From Streptomyces sp. NBC_01716 (lineage in GTDB: Bacteria > Actinomycetota > Actinomycetes > Streptomycetales > Streptomycetaceae), in assembly GCF_036248275.1 (NCBI RefSeq), contig NZ_CP109181.1, forward strand, positions 186,001-250,000: DNA of 64,000 nucleotides, read 5' to 3'. The position numbers were made by a program, and so were the translations under genes. Below, in pieces: positions 22,460 through 31,158 of this stretch (the first letter of the stretch is position 1; each line of letters opens with the position of its first letter). Under the pieces are notes generated by a model, which was given only the letters and a program-made list of their open reading frames with translations, made no database searches and was not told where the DNA came from.

Positions 22460-23275
22460 TCAGCCGAAGCGGGAGGCGAGGCGCCGGAAAAGACCTGGCG
22501 CCATGCCCCGCAGGCGCCGGGGCAGGCCCAGCCAGCGCGGTACGAAGACCTCGTCCCGCCCGTGCGTGAGGGCGTCCCAGAGCGCTTCGGCGACGCGTTC
22601 GGGCGCAAGCGGCCGGGGCACGCCTCTGGTGTACGGGGTCCCGCGCCGTTCGAAGAACGGGGTGTCCACGGCGGCGGGTACGACATGCAGGACGCGGACA
22701 CCTGTGTCGCGCAGTTCGTAGCGGAGTGAGTCGGCGAGCGCCTCGATGCCGGCCTTCGCGGCCGAGTAGACGACCTCCTGGCGCACGCCGTAGGTACCCG
22801 CCGTGGAACCGACCAGCACGATCTGCCCCCGTCCCACGGCGAGCATGCCCGGCAGGACCAGCCGGACAAGATGTGCCGCGGCTGTCAGGTTCACCGTGAG
22901 TACCTCGTCGACGGCGGCCTCCGGCATCGACGGAAGGGATCCGGCCCAGCCGACCCCGGCGGAGACAACGAGCACGTCGATGTGCCCGACGGCGTCGAGC
23001 GCACCCGTCACCAGGCGCTCGGCCCCGGCGGACGTGGCGAGGTCCGCCCGCAGGGGAACGGACGAGGTCAGGTCGGCGATCTCTTCCAGGCGCTGTTGGT
23101 CCCGGCCGCTGACCACGACCCGCCAGCCGGGCTCGGCGGCGATCCGCCGGGCGATCGCCGCCCCGATGCCGGACGAGGCGCCGGTGACCAGGGCCGTGCG
23201 CGGGGGCGGGTGTCCGGGGCCGGAAGGGTCGCGGGCGGTGCCGGCCTGCTCGGGGCCGGAAAGGCCGGGTGCCAT
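22460..23275 (-). CDS. SDR oxidoreductase
   Basis: A 271-residue SDR with a proline/glycine-rich start, then RTALVTGASSGIGAAIARRIAAEPGWRVVVSGRDQQRLEE, LVVSAGVGWAGSL (in place of NNAG), the catalytic Ser in VLVGSTAGTYG, and VYSAAKAGIEALADSLRYEL (Tyr-X3-Lys). The VPAAVDTPFFERRG region and the basic C-terminus RWLGLPRRLRGMAPGLFRRLASRFG suggest membrane association. Such SDRs act on lipid or polyketide-like carbonyls. It is divergent from the MGDG-synthase-like gene and upstream of the deacetylase, possibly a small envelope-modification group. Confidence 0.85.
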   Translation of the reverse strand: MAPGLSGPEQAGTARDPSGPGHPPPRTALVTGASSGIGAAIARRIAAEPGWRVVVSGRDQQRLEEIADLTSSVPLRADLATSAGAERLVTGALDAVGHIDVLVVSAGVGWAGSLPSMPEAAVDEVLTVNLTAAAHLVRLVLPGMLAVGRGQIVLVGSTAGTYGVRQEVVYSAAKAGIEALADSLRYELRDTGVRVLHVVPAAVDTPFFERRGTPYTRGVPRPLAPERVAEALWDALTHGRDEVFVPRWLGLPRRLRGMAPGLFRRLASRFG

Positions 23276-23527
23276 GGCTGCCCCTGTTCCGACTTTCGAC
23301 GCTGTGAGCGGGCCGCCGCCGCGATGTGCGACTGACCAGGACAGAAGATGCGTGGCCCATGAAGTGGACTCATCGACATATGACCCGTCCCGGGGCCGCA
23401 CAACCCTTGATGAGCGACGTTCACGCCAAGGGTTTCGGCCGGTCCGGGCCGGTGGGGTGTCCCGTTTGAGATCGCGCGGAGCCCGGTACATCGGGATGAG
23501 CAACAGTGAACTCGATGCGGAGCCGAC

Positions 23528-24643
23528 ATGGATCCCTCGGCCGGGAACGACGGAACGACATCCGCGGGCAGGCGTTTCCTGATCGTGAGCGCCGGCATGG
23601 GGTCGGGCCACGCGGCGGTGGCGGCCGAGCTGATGCGGCGACTGGCAGCCGCCGGGCACACCGCCGCCGGGCTGGACGTCCTCCAGCTGCTGCCCCCGGG
23701 TGTCGGGCGTGGGGTGCGGGAGTTCTACCGGGTGGCCGTCTGCCGTGTGCCCGCCGTGTACGCGGCTGTGTACGCGGTGTTCCTGCGGCCCGGCAAGGGG
23801 CCGCGCCCCGGCAACGGACCGCTCGCCGCCCTGGCCGAGAAGCGGTTTCTCCGTCTGGTCGAGGAGTGGCGGCCTGATGTGATCGTTCCGGTGTTCCATC
23901 TCGCGGCCCAGCTCACCGGGAGGCTTCGGGCCCGGGGGAGCCTGGCCGTACCGAGCGCCGTGGTGATCACGGACTTCGCGGTCCACCGGCAGTGGCTGCA
24001 TCCTGGCAACGACCTCAATCTGTGCCTCACGCCCGGAATCGCCCGGGAGGTACGAGGCTCGGCGGGGCGCTCCGCCGTCGTCTCGGGCCCCCTGGTGGCG
24101 CGGCGCTTCCGCGCACCTGCGGACGCCGGGGGCTGGACGGACATCCTCGGTGGTACGGAGCGGGGACCCGTACTGATCTCGACGGGAGCCTGGGGGGCCG
24201 GAAATCATGTGCTGGAGACGGCACGAGTCATCGCCGACGCGGGTTTTCTGCCGGTCGTCCTCTGCGGCAGGAACAGCCGGCTGCGCTCGCGGGTGTCCGG
24301 GACGCCCGGTGTGCCGGCCCTCGGCTGGGTGACGGACATGCCCGGTCTGCTGGCCGCCTCGCGCGCTCTTGTCGACAACGCCGCCGGACAGACGGCTCTG
24401 GAGGCGCTGGCCGCGGGGCTTCCGGTGATCGGCTACCGGCCGATTCCCGGGCACGGCAAGGACGGGGTGCGACGGATGGCCGAGGAGGGGCTCACAGCGC
24501 ACGCGACCGGTCCGCGGTCATTGATCCGGGCGCTGGACGAGGTGACGGTGCCGGGTCCCGTACGCGAACGGCGCGCCGCCGAGGCCCGGCGTCTGTTCGG
24601 CGCCGATGCCCTGCCGCACCTGGAGGATCTGGCGGGGGCGTGA
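23528..24643 (+). CDS. MGDG-synthase-like glycosyltransferase (GT28 type)
   Basis: A 371-residue protein from ATG 23528 with GGAG upstream. It opens FLIVSAGMGSGHAAVAAELMRRL, the MGDG-synthase N-domain motif with the GSGH loop, and continues ADVIVPVFH-like RPDVIVPVFHLAAQLTGRL and AVVITDFAVHRQWLHPGNDLNLCLTPG. The C-domain has VLISTGAWGAGNHVLETARVI, VLCGRNSRLRSRV, LGWVTDMPGLLAASRALVDNAAGQTALEALAAGLPVIGYRPIPGHG, the UDP-sugar-binding pattern. It likely transfers a sugar to a lipid at the membrane. Neighbours (SDR, deacetylase) support an envelope role. The sugar and acceptor are not known. Confidence 0.82.
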   Translation: MDPSAGNDGTTSAGRRFLIVSAGMGSGHAAVAAELMRRLAAAGHTAAGLDVLQLLPPGVGRGVREFYRVAVCRVPAVYAAVYAVFLRPGKGPRPGNGPLAALAEKRFLRLVEEWRPDVIVPVFHLAAQLTGRLRARGSLAVPSAVVITDFAVHRQWLHPGNDLNLCLTPGIAREVRGSAGRSAVVSGPLVARRFRAPADAGGWTDILGGTERGPVLISTGAWGAGNHVLETARVIADAGFLPVVLCGRNSRLRSRVSGTPGVPALGWVTDMPGLLAASRALVDNAAGQTALEALAAGLPVIGYRPIPGHGKDGVRRMAEEGLTAHATGPRSLIRALDEVTVPGPVRERRAAEARRLFGADALPHLEDLAGA

Positions 24644-24709
24644 GCCGACCGGCGGCCGTACGTGTACGCGTGCGTGACCTGGTGCCAACTGGCTGACTTG
24701 GCCATGCAC

Positions 24710-24738
24710 TTGACAAGGTCTAGACCTTCCAATTCAAT
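24710..24738 (+). promoter_or_regulatory. Promoter with DasR-type (dre) operator for the chitinase
   Basis: TTGACA (24710-24715) and TTCAAT (24733-24738) are spaced by 17 bases. The perfect palindrome AAGGTCTAGACCTT (24715-24728) fills the spacer. Its core GGTCTAGACC is the centre of the dre site bound by DasR, the N-acetylglucosamine-responsive GntR repressor of chitinase genes. Binding there would block RNA polymerase directly. Confidence 0.85.
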
Positions 24739-24833
24739 CCAATCGACACACCTCCCGCACATCTCCTCCTTGGCCCTGTCGCGTCGTCGGCAGGGCTCTG
24801 TGCGCCGTTGGCGCGAAGGGAAAACATTCAGAG

Positions 24834-25964
24834 ATGTTGAGCAAATCCGGCAGAGGCCTCTCCCTCCTGCGGTCCGCGATCCTTCTCGCGGTCGCGGCCC
24901 TCATCGCCACTCTCTTCACCGCCCCGGCCGCGCAGGCCGCGGACGGCCAGATCACCGGTCTGGGCGGTAAATGCGTCGACGTCGCCGGGGCGAGCAACGC
25001 CAACGGCACCCCCGTTCAGATCTACGACTGCAACGGCACCAACGCGCAGCGCTGGTCCAACCCGGGCGACGGCACGCTGCGCGCGCTCGGCAAGTGTCTG
25101 GACGTCTCGAACAACAGCACCGCCGACGGGGCGCTCGTCCATCTGTGGGACTGCACCGGCGGCGCGAACCAGCGCTGGGCCGTCTCCGGCGCGAACGACA
25201 TCGTCAACCCCCAGGCGGACAAGTGCCTGGACATCCAGAACCGCAGCACGGCGAACGGCACCCGCCTCCAGATCTGGACCTGTACGGGCCAGTCGAACCA
25301 GAAGTGGAACGCGCCCAGCGGCGGTGGCGGAAACCCCTCGCCTGGTGGATTCGTCGTCAGCGAGTCGCAGTTCAACCAGATGTTCCCGGGCCGCAACGGC
25401 TTCTACAGCTACAGCGGTCTCACCGCCGCGCTGAGCGCCTACCCGGGATTCGCCAAGACGGGCAGCGACACGGTCCAGAAGCAGGAGGCCGCGGCGTTCC
25501 TCGCGAACGTGAGCCACGAGACCGGCGGCCTCGTGCATGTGGTGGAGCAGAACACGGCCAACTACCCGCACTACTGCGACGCTTCGCAGCCGTACGGCTG
25601 CCCGGCGGGCCAGGCCGCGTACTACGGCCGCGGTCCGATCCAGCTCAGCTGGAACTTCAACTACAAGGCGGCCGGTGACGCGCTGGGCATCAACCTGCTC
25701 GCCGACCCGTGGCGGGTCCAGAACGACTCGGCCGTCGCGTGGAAGACCGGTCTCTGGTACTGGAACACCCAGAACGGTCCCGGCTCGATGACCCCGCACA
25801 ACGCGATGGTCAACCAGGCCGGCTTCGGCCAGACGATCCGCTCCATCAACGGCTCGCTGGAGTGCGACGGACGCAACCCCGCGCAGGTCCAGAGCAGGAT
25901 CGACAACTACCAGCGCTTCACCCAGATCCTGGGTGTCTCGCCGGGCGGCAACCTGTACTGCTGA
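24834..25964 (+). CDS. Secreted GH19 chitinase with N-terminal CBM13/ricin-type domain
   Basis: A 376-residue secreted protein. The signal peptide ends at AQAADG (about residue 37). A beta-trefoil CBM13 follows with three repeats of the GKCLDVxxxSxxDGxxVxxWxCxGxxxQxW type (residues 40-155). After a Gly/Pro linker comes the GH19 chitinase domain: FVVSESQFNQMFPGRNGFYSYSGL, catalytic Glu229 in SHETGG, Glu238 in VVEQN, YYGRGPIQLSWNFNY, and the terminal NLYC. It hydrolyses chitin. The start ATG has no good ribosome site (TTG at 24837 is in frame). The dre operator upstream implies control by GlcNAc via DasR. Confidence 0.93.
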   Translation: MLSKSGRGLSLLRSAILLAVAALIATLFTAPAAQAADGQITGLGGKCVDVAGASNANGTPVQIYDCNGTNAQRWSNPGDGTLRALGKCLDVSNNSTADGALVHLWDCTGGANQRWAVSGANDIVNPQADKCLDIQNRSTANGTRLQIWTCTGQSNQKWNAPSGGGGNPSPGGFVVSESQFNQMFPGRNGFYSYSGLTAALSAYPGFAKTGSDTVQKQEAAAFLANVSHETGGLVHVVEQNTANYPHYCDASQPYGCPAGQAAYYGRGPIQLSWNFNYKAAGDALGINLLADPWRVQNDSAVAWKTGLWYWNTQNGPGSMTPHNAMVNQAGFGQTIRSINGSLECDGRNPAQVQSRIDNYQRFTQILGVSPGGNLYC

Positions 25965-25989
25965 TCCGTGTCGGCAGGACGATCACACC

Positions 25990-26023
25990 GTGTGGCCCCG
26001 GGGGCGCTCCCCCGGGACCACAC
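25990..26023 (+). terminator. Terminator after the chitinase gene
   Basis: GTGTGGCCCCGGGGG (25990-26004) and CCCCCGGGACCACAC (26009-26023) form a 15-bp stem with one mismatch and a CGCT tetraloop. It starts 26 bases after the stop and faces the convergent GH2 gene, so it may serve both. Confidence 0.85.
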
Positions 26024-26053
26024 GCGGTACGGGCGCCCGTGCGTTCGCCCGCG

Positions 26054-29000
26054 TCAGCGCGGCAGTTCCTCCTCGTGCAGTTCCTTGACCTGACTGTCCG
26101 TCAGAGCCTTGTCGTAGACGCGCACCTGGTCGACCGATCCGTTCCAGAAGTCGCCCTTCGCACCGTCGTACTTGGCGCGGCCGACCGCCAGCGGTCCGGT
26201 GCTCACGTCGGCCGGACCCGCCGCCACGGTCGCGACGGGCGCGCCGTCGACATACAGCGTGATGTCACCGGACACCGAGTCACGCACTCCGACGAGGTGG
26301 TACCAGCGGTCCAACTCGGGCTGGGTCACCAGGCGTGCGCGGTTGCCGCCGGGGGTGCTGAACGCGAACGCGCCCTGGCCGTACTGGAGATAGAACGGAT
26401 TCTCCGTACGCCGGCCATCCTGGCTGACCGCCGTCGCGTAGTTGCCGGGGAGGGCGCCGAGAGTGACCCATGCCGAGACCGAGTAGCTCTTGGTGGTGTC
26501 GACGACCGGTCCTTCGGTCTGCGCGTACTGGCCCTTTCCGTCGAAGTCCAGTGCCGTGCCGTTGACGCCCGGTGTCCAGGCGGGGTCACCGACGAGGCTC
26601 AGCGGTTTGCCGTTGGGGCCGGTGTCCCGGGACGTGGTGCCCTTGCCCTCGTCCAGCGGCCAGTGCCCGCCGCCGCTCAGCTCGTCGCGCTTGCCGGCCT
26701 CGGCGCCGGCCTTGATGACCTTCAGGTTGATGGCCCGCACCCGCGCGGGGTCGACCTTGAGCTGCCGGCGGTCGTAGGTGTAGAAGCCGTTGAGCTCGTT
26801 CTCCAGGTCGCTGACCTGGGTGTAGACGGAGCCCGACAGCTCGGCGTTCGCCGCTTCGAGGTAGAAGTCGGTGGTGTTCTGCACGTACTTCGCGGTGAGC
26901 GCGTCCTTGTCCGCCACCCCGCTGTAGATCGCCGCGGGCGGGCCGGGCCACATGTGCCCGGGGGTACGGAGCGTGAAGCCGCCGTGCTCACCGTCCATCG
27001 CGGCGCGGTGGTCGGGGAACGGGGCGTCGTTGTTCACGTAGTCGTGGTGGTCGATGATCTCGCCCTTGCCCGAATCCCCCTTGGACGAGCAGCAGTTGAC
27101 ACCACTGTGCGCGTTGACGATCCGGGAGGGGTCGGTCTGCTTCACCGATTCGGCGATCCGGCCGGTCTCCTCACGGTTCCACTCGCCCCAGCCCTCGTTG
27201 AAGACGATCCAGCCGATGACGGAGGGCGAGTTGTGCAGCTGCCGCATCATCTGCTTGCCCTCGTCGACGAAGGTCCGCCGCCCCGCCTCGCTGGTGATGT
27301 CGCTGGAGACGAAGTCCTGCCAGACGAGCAGACCGAGCTTGTCGGCGTGGTGGTAGAAGCGGGCCGACTCGACCTTGATGTGCTTGCGTACGGCGTTGAA
27401 GCCCAGCTTCTTCTGGGCTTCGAGGTCGAAGGCGAGCGCCGCGTCGCTGGGCTGGGTGTAGAGGCCGTCGGGCCAGAATCCCTGGTCCAGCATGGCGAGG
27501 GAGAAGACCGGCTTCCCGTTGAGCACGAGCTTCTGGTAGCCGCCGACCTCCTCGACGCCGACGGACCGCATGCCGAAGTAGCTGTCGACGCTGTCGGTGG
27601 AACGGCCGTCGGTGAGGGTGACGTCGAGGTCGTAGAGATACGGGTCGTCGGGCGTCCAGAGCCGCTGGTTCTTGACCGGGAGGCGCAGTTCGGTGCCGGG
27701 CCGGCCGCTGACCGTCGAGACGATCCTGCCCTTGGCGTCGCGTGCGACGGCCCTGACCTTGGCGTCGGGTGAGGCCTTGGCGGAGTTGACGGTGACGGCC
27801 AGGGTGCGGGACTCGATGTCGGGCGTGGTGACGAGTTCGTCGACCGCCGCCGTGGCGACCGGCTCCATCCAGACCGTCTGCCAGATGCCCGACGACTGCG
27901 TGTAGACGATGCCGCCGGGGTCGGTGGACTGCTTGCCCATCGGCTGGTTGGGGCCGTTGGTGTCCGTGACGGCGACGACGATCTCCTGGGGACCCTTGCC
28001 GTCGTTCTTGAGGGCGTCGGTGATGTCGGCGCTGAACGCCGTGTAGCCGCCGGTGTGTTCGGTGACCTGGGTGCCGTTGACCCAGACGCGGGTCGCGTAG
28101 TCGACGGCGTCGAAGTTGAGCTTCAGGCGCTTGCCGCTGCCGACCTTCCAGTTCTTCGGGACGTCCACGAGCTTGCGGTAGAACATGTGGTCCTCGTGGC
28201 GTTCGAGACCGGAGAGCTGCGACTCGACCGGGAACGGCACGATGATCTTCTCGTCCAGGTCCTTGCCGAAGACGGGCAGTTCATCCTTCTCCGCGCCCGC
28301 GAACTGCCAAGGCCCGTTGAGGTTCTTCCAGTTGTCCCGCACCTGCTGCGGACGGGGGTACTCGGGCAGCGGGTTGTTCCGGTCCAGCTTGTCGCCCCAC
28401 TCGGTGGTGAGCCGGTGCGTGGAGTCGTTGGCCGCCGTGCGCATGATCTCGGGCACGGTCTCGCCGCCGGCCTGGAGGCCGCCCTGACCGTCGTAACGGA
28501 AGCTGACCCGCTGGTCCTTCTGGACCGGCGCCTTCAGCGCGACGTCCAGGGAGTAGGGGTCTCCGGGGGTGCGGGCGACGGAGGAGAGCGGCATCGGGGT
28601 CGTGTCGACCTCGACCTTCAGATGGTCCTTGACGGCGGCGATCGTGCCGCCGACCTTGGACTCGAAGGTCGCGCGCAGCCGCCGGCCGTCCTTACCGACC
28701 GCCAGGGAGACCGGGTAGATCTCGAAGTCGGCCGGCGGGGTGAACGCCGACCCGGGGACGATCTGCTTCTGGATCCCGGCGCCCGACCAGCGCAGGAACA
28801 TGTTCGCGCCGCCGGTGTCCTGGAACATCTCGACCCGGATCTCCTGCGGCTCACCGGCGGTGAGCGTCACCGGTTCGCTGGTCTGCTCCCTGTCCCAGTC
28901 CGGCTCCCAGTGGTCGATCACCGCCTTGCCGCCGATCCACACCCGGAAGCCGTTGTCGCCGATCGCGTAGAAGGTGTAGTCGCCGCTCGCGGGGGCCTCG

Positions 29001-29341
29001 ATACTGCCGGTCCAGCGAGCGGTGGTGTGCTCCGTACGACCGGTCAGCGACTCGAACGTCGTTGCCAGGCCCGGGAATTCGATCTGCGGGTCGAGGGACA
29101 CTCCCCCGAGGTCGGCGAAGTCGCGCGCACCGGGCGCGGACATGCTGAAGTACTCGCCCTTGAGGCCGTGCACCTCGTCCGCGGGCGCGACGGCGGACGG
29201 GACGTCGCTGGTACCGGCGGCGGTCGCGGCCGGCGTGAAGGCGCTCGTCGGCAGGAGGAGTGCAACGGCGAGCAGGAGCGAGCGCAGCAGGGGGCGGGAG
29301 CGGAGCGGTGGGCGTGAACGGGTGGCGGGCTTGCGTCTCAT
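26054..29341 (-). CDS. Secreted GH2 glycoside hydrolase with PA14 and LamG domains
   Basis: A 1095-residue exported enzyme, start ATG 29341 with GAGG six bases upstream. Order: signal peptide to about residue 42; PA14 domain (about 58-200; GLKGEYFSM...TARWTGSIEAPASGDYTFYAIGDNGFRVWIGG); a linker domain; GH2 sugar-binding and immunoglobulin-like domains (LNGPWQFAGAE, WVNGTQVTEHTGGYTAFSADIT); the GH2 TIM barrel (PVFSLAMLDQGFWPDG, VIGWIVFNEGWGEW with the acid/base Glu); and a C-terminal LamG lectin domain (WPLDEGKG...GSVDQVRVYDKAL). The carbohydrate modules suggest a plant or fungal polysaccharide target. Beta-galactosidase, mannosidase or glucuronidase activity cannot be distinguished. Confidence 0.87.
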   Translation of the reverse strand: MRRKPATRSRPPLRSRPLLRSLLLAVALLLPTSAFTPAATAAGTSDVPSAVAPADEVHGLKGEYFSMSAPGARDFADLGGVSLDPQIEFPGLATTFESLTGRTEHTTARWTGSIEAPASGDYTFYAIGDNGFRVWIGGKAVIDHWEPDWDREQTSEPVTLTAGEPQEIRVEMFQDTGGANMFLRWSGAGIQKQIVPGSAFTPPADFEIYPVSLAVGKDGRRLRATFESKVGGTIAAVKDHLKVEVDTTPMPLSSVARTPGDPYSLDVALKAPVQKDQRVSFRYDGQGGLQAGGETVPEIMRTAANDSTHRLTTEWGDKLDRNNPLPEYPRPQQVRDNWKNLNGPWQFAGAEKDELPVFGKDLDEKIIVPFPVESQLSGLERHEDHMFYRKLVDVPKNWKVGSGKRLKLNFDAVDYATRVWVNGTQVTEHTGGYTAFSADITDALKNDGKGPQEIVVAVTDTNGPNQPMGKQSTDPGGIVYTQSSGIWQTVWMEPVATAAVDELVTTPDIESRTLAVTVNSAKASPDAKVRAVARDAKGRIVSTVSGRPGTELRLPVKNQRLWTPDDPYLYDLDVTLTDGRSTDSVDSYFGMRSVGVEEVGGYQKLVLNGKPVFSLAMLDQGFWPDGLYTQPSDAALAFDLEAQKKLGFNAVRKHIKVESARFYHHADKLGLLVWQDFVSSDITSEAGRRTFVDEGKQMMRQLHNSPSVIGWIVFNEGWGEWNREETGRIAESVKQTDPSRIVNAHSGVNCCSSKGDSGKGEIIDHHDYVNNDAPFPDHRAAMDGEHGGFTLRTPGHMWPGPPAAIYSGVADKDALTAKYVQNTTDFYLEAANAELSGSVYTQVSDLENELNGFYTYDRRQLKVDPARVRAINLKVIKAGAEAGKRDELSGGGHWPLDEGKGTTSRDTGPNGKPLSLVGDPAWTPGVNGTALDFDGKGQYAQTEGPVVDTTKSYSVSAWVTLGALPGNYATAVSQDGRRTENPFYLQYGQGAFAFSTPGGNRARLVTQPELDRWYHLVGVRDSVSGDITLYVDGAPVATVAAGPADVSTGPLAVGRAKYDGAKGDFWNGSVDQVRVYDKALTDSQVKELHEEELPR

Positions 29342-29531
29342 GGAAGTCCTCGATGTTCTCGCGCGGACGGGGGCGGAAGGGTTTCGTCCCGGGGCATTAC
29401 AACGTTGGAAAGAGTCCGCAGCGGAATGACAGCACGCGCGCTCGGCGGGTGTCCAGAGTTACGACAGAAGGTGTTCGCGGTACGCGGGTGGCGCGAGAGG
29501 GCCCGTGGTGACACGTGGTGGAGAAATCACG

Positions 29532-29561
29532 TTGCCGCGGGCGGGGTTTCGCCTCTACCGT
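29532..29561 (+). promoter_or_regulatory. Promoter of the threonine leader
   Basis: TTGCCG (29532-29537) and TACCGT (29556-29561) lie 18 bases apart. Transcription would begin about seven bases later, at the ATG of the leader peptide (29569), so the leader mRNA should be leaderless; no Shine-Dalgarno sequence precedes that ATG. Confidence 0.55.
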
Positions 29562-29568
29562 CGGTCCC

Positions 29569-29619
29569 ATGAAGCGTGCCGCCATGACGACGACGCCGGA
29601 GAGTGTCCCGGCGCGCTGA
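29569..29619 (+). CDS. Threonine-codon leader peptide of the ThrRS gene
   Basis: A 16-residue reading frame, MKRAAMTTTPESVPAR, ends at TGA 29617-29619 and carries three consecutive ACG threonine codons (29587-29595). It lies 87 bases before the start of a threonyl-tRNA synthetase gene and is followed by two mutually competing hairpins. This is the arrangement of ribosome-mediated attenuation: low charged tRNA-Thr stalls the ribosome in the leader and raises synthetase expression. Three codons is a modest number but comparable with trp leaders of actinomycetes. The role is inferred from layout. Confidence 0.65.
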   Translation: MKRAAMTTTPESVPAR

Positions 29620-29633
29620 CTGCTGATCCAGTT

Positions 29634-29706
29634 CGAAGCCCCGGGGCGGCGAGTACCCGGGGCTTCGTCACGTGGTCACTCGCTCCGCACCAGCGAGGAG
29701 ACCACG
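29634..29706 (+). promoter_or_regulatory. Attenuator hairpins before thrS
   Basis: Hairpin 1: CGAAGCCCCGGG (29634-29645) pairs with 29656-29667, a 12-bp stem of terminator strength. Hairpin 2: CGTGGTC (29671-29677) with GACCACG (29700-29706), plus CTCGCT (29679-29684) with AGCGAG (29692-29697); it buries the GAGGAG ribosome site and abuts the thrS ATG. The loop of hairpin 1 has GCGAGT (29649-29654), complementary to ACTCGC (29678-29683) in the 5' arm of hairpin 2, so the two folds can compete. Confidence 0.65.
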
Positions 29707-30987
29707 ATGCACGACCACCGCAGACTCGGCCGCGAATTGGGCCTGTTCGACACCGATCCGCTGATCGGCGCCGGGCTGCCGTACTGGCTGCCCGACGGCG
29801 CGACCGTACGGCACGTCCTGGAGGAGTACATCCGCGGCATGGAGCGGCGCGCCGGCTACCGGCATGTGTACTCGCCGGTGCTGGGAAAACGGGAGTTGTA
29901 CGAGATCTCCGGGCACTGGGCGCACTACAAGGACGACATGTTCCCGCCGATGGATCTGGGCGGTGAAGAGTTCGTCCTGCGGCCGAGCCTCTGTCCGCAC
30001 CATGCGCTGATCTACCGGTCCCGCGCCCACAGCTACCGCGAACTGCCGCTCCGGATGGCCGAGTTGGGCGGCATGTACCGCTCCGAGCTGTCCGGGGTGC
30101 TGGGCGGTCTCACCCGCGTACGGTCGATCCAGCTCAACGACGCGCACGTCTTCTGCACCCCGGACCAGGTGGCCGGAGAAGCGGGCGCCGCGCTGGAGCT
30201 GATCCGGCGGGCGTACGACGCGCTCGGCATCCGCCCGGCGCGCTTCCGGCTCTCGCTGCCGGGCCCCGGCGGGAAGTACGTGGCCGATCCGGCGCTGTGG
30301 GAGCGGTCCGCGGCGCTGCTGACCGGGGTCCTCGACGGCTCGGGCGTCGCGTACGAGGCAGTGGAGGGCGAGGCCGCGTTCTACGGTCCGAAGATCGACG
30401 TCCAGATCGCCGACGAGGCCGGGCGCGAGTCGACCCTGTCGACCGTCCAGGTCGACTTCCACCAGCCGGAGCGGTTCGACCTGAGTTATGTCGGCGCGGA
30501 CGGTGCCAGGCACCGGCCCGTGATGATCCACCGCAGTGTCATCGGCAGTGTGGAGCGCGCCGTCGCACACCTCGTGGAGCGGCACGGCGGGGCGTTCCCC
30601 GGCTGGCTCGCGCCGACCCAGGTCGTGGTGCTGCCCATCTCCGACACCGAACTCCCGCAGGCCGCCGAGCTCGTGGAGCGTTGTGCGGAGCGGGGGCTGC
30701 GGGCGGAGGTTTCGGGGCCCGAGCACGGCACCCTGGGCGCGCGTATCAGGGCGGCCAGGCTGGTGCCGTACCAGGCGGTGATCGGGGCGCGGGAGGCCGC
30801 CGGGGACTCGGTGGCGCTGCGGCTGCGGGACGGGCGGCGCGTGGACGCCCTGCCGGCTGCGGAACTGCTGGACCGTGTCGGTGCGCTGGCCGGCGCGTTC
30901 AGCACCCGCCTCTGGGACGAGGAGAAGGAGGAGGGCGAGGAAGGCGGGGCAGGACCACGGTCCCGGTCCCAGGGCCGAAGCACCTGA
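29707..30987 (+). CDS. thrS: Short threonyl-tRNA synthetase without TGS and editing domains
   Basis: A 426-residue class II threonyl-tRNA synthetase; housekeeping forms have about 640-660 residues. The catalytic core is complete: zinc ligands Cys96 (LRPSLCPHHALIY), His147 (NDAHVFC) and His275 (MIHRSVIGSVER, motif 3), and motif 2 at RMAELGGMYRSE...LTRVRSIQ. The anticodon-binding domain follows (residues 305-400, APTQVVVLPISD). The N-terminal TGS and serine-editing domains are absent, and the tail is an acidic/basic extension. It charges tRNA-Thr. A threonine leader and attenuator precede it, with GAGGAG six bases before ATG 29707. It is probably a starvation-induced or inhibitor-tolerant second copy. 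Confidence 0.92.
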   Translation: MHDHRRLGRELGLFDTDPLIGAGLPYWLPDGATVRHVLEEYIRGMERRAGYRHVYSPVLGKRELYEISGHWAHYKDDMFPPMDLGGEEFVLRPSLCPHHALIYRSRAHSYRELPLRMAELGGMYRSELSGVLGGLTRVRSIQLNDAHVFCTPDQVAGEAGAALELIRRAYDALGIRPARFRLSLPGPGGKYVADPALWERSAALLTGVLDGSGVAYEAVEGEAAFYGPKIDVQIADEAGRESTLSTVQVDFHQPERFDLSYVGADGARHRPVMIHRSVIGSVERAVAHLVERHGGAFPGWLAPTQVVVLPISDTELPQAAELVERCAERGLRAEVSGPEHGTLGARIRAARLVPYQAVIGAREAAGDSVALRLRDGRRVDALPAAELLDRVGALAGAFSTRLWDEEKEEGEEGGAGPRSRSQGRST

Positions 30988-31158
30988 TCGCCCCGGTCGA
31001 CGGGCCGGCCGCTCGGAGCGGGTCGCCGTGGCCAGGGAACGAGCGGTGAAGGGCGCCCACGCCGTGCCCAGCGTGATGTCCGGATCCCGCCGGCGGGCGC
31101 GATCTCCCGGCGGCACTCTCGGCAGCGGAACGAGAGTGACCCAAGAGGCGGAGAGACG

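Noticed and set aside
29627..29646. GTTCGAAGCCCC resembling a tRNA T-loop before thrS
   Set aside because: No acceptor or anticodon arm can be formed around it, and the bases are better explained as the 5' side of the attenuator hairpin.
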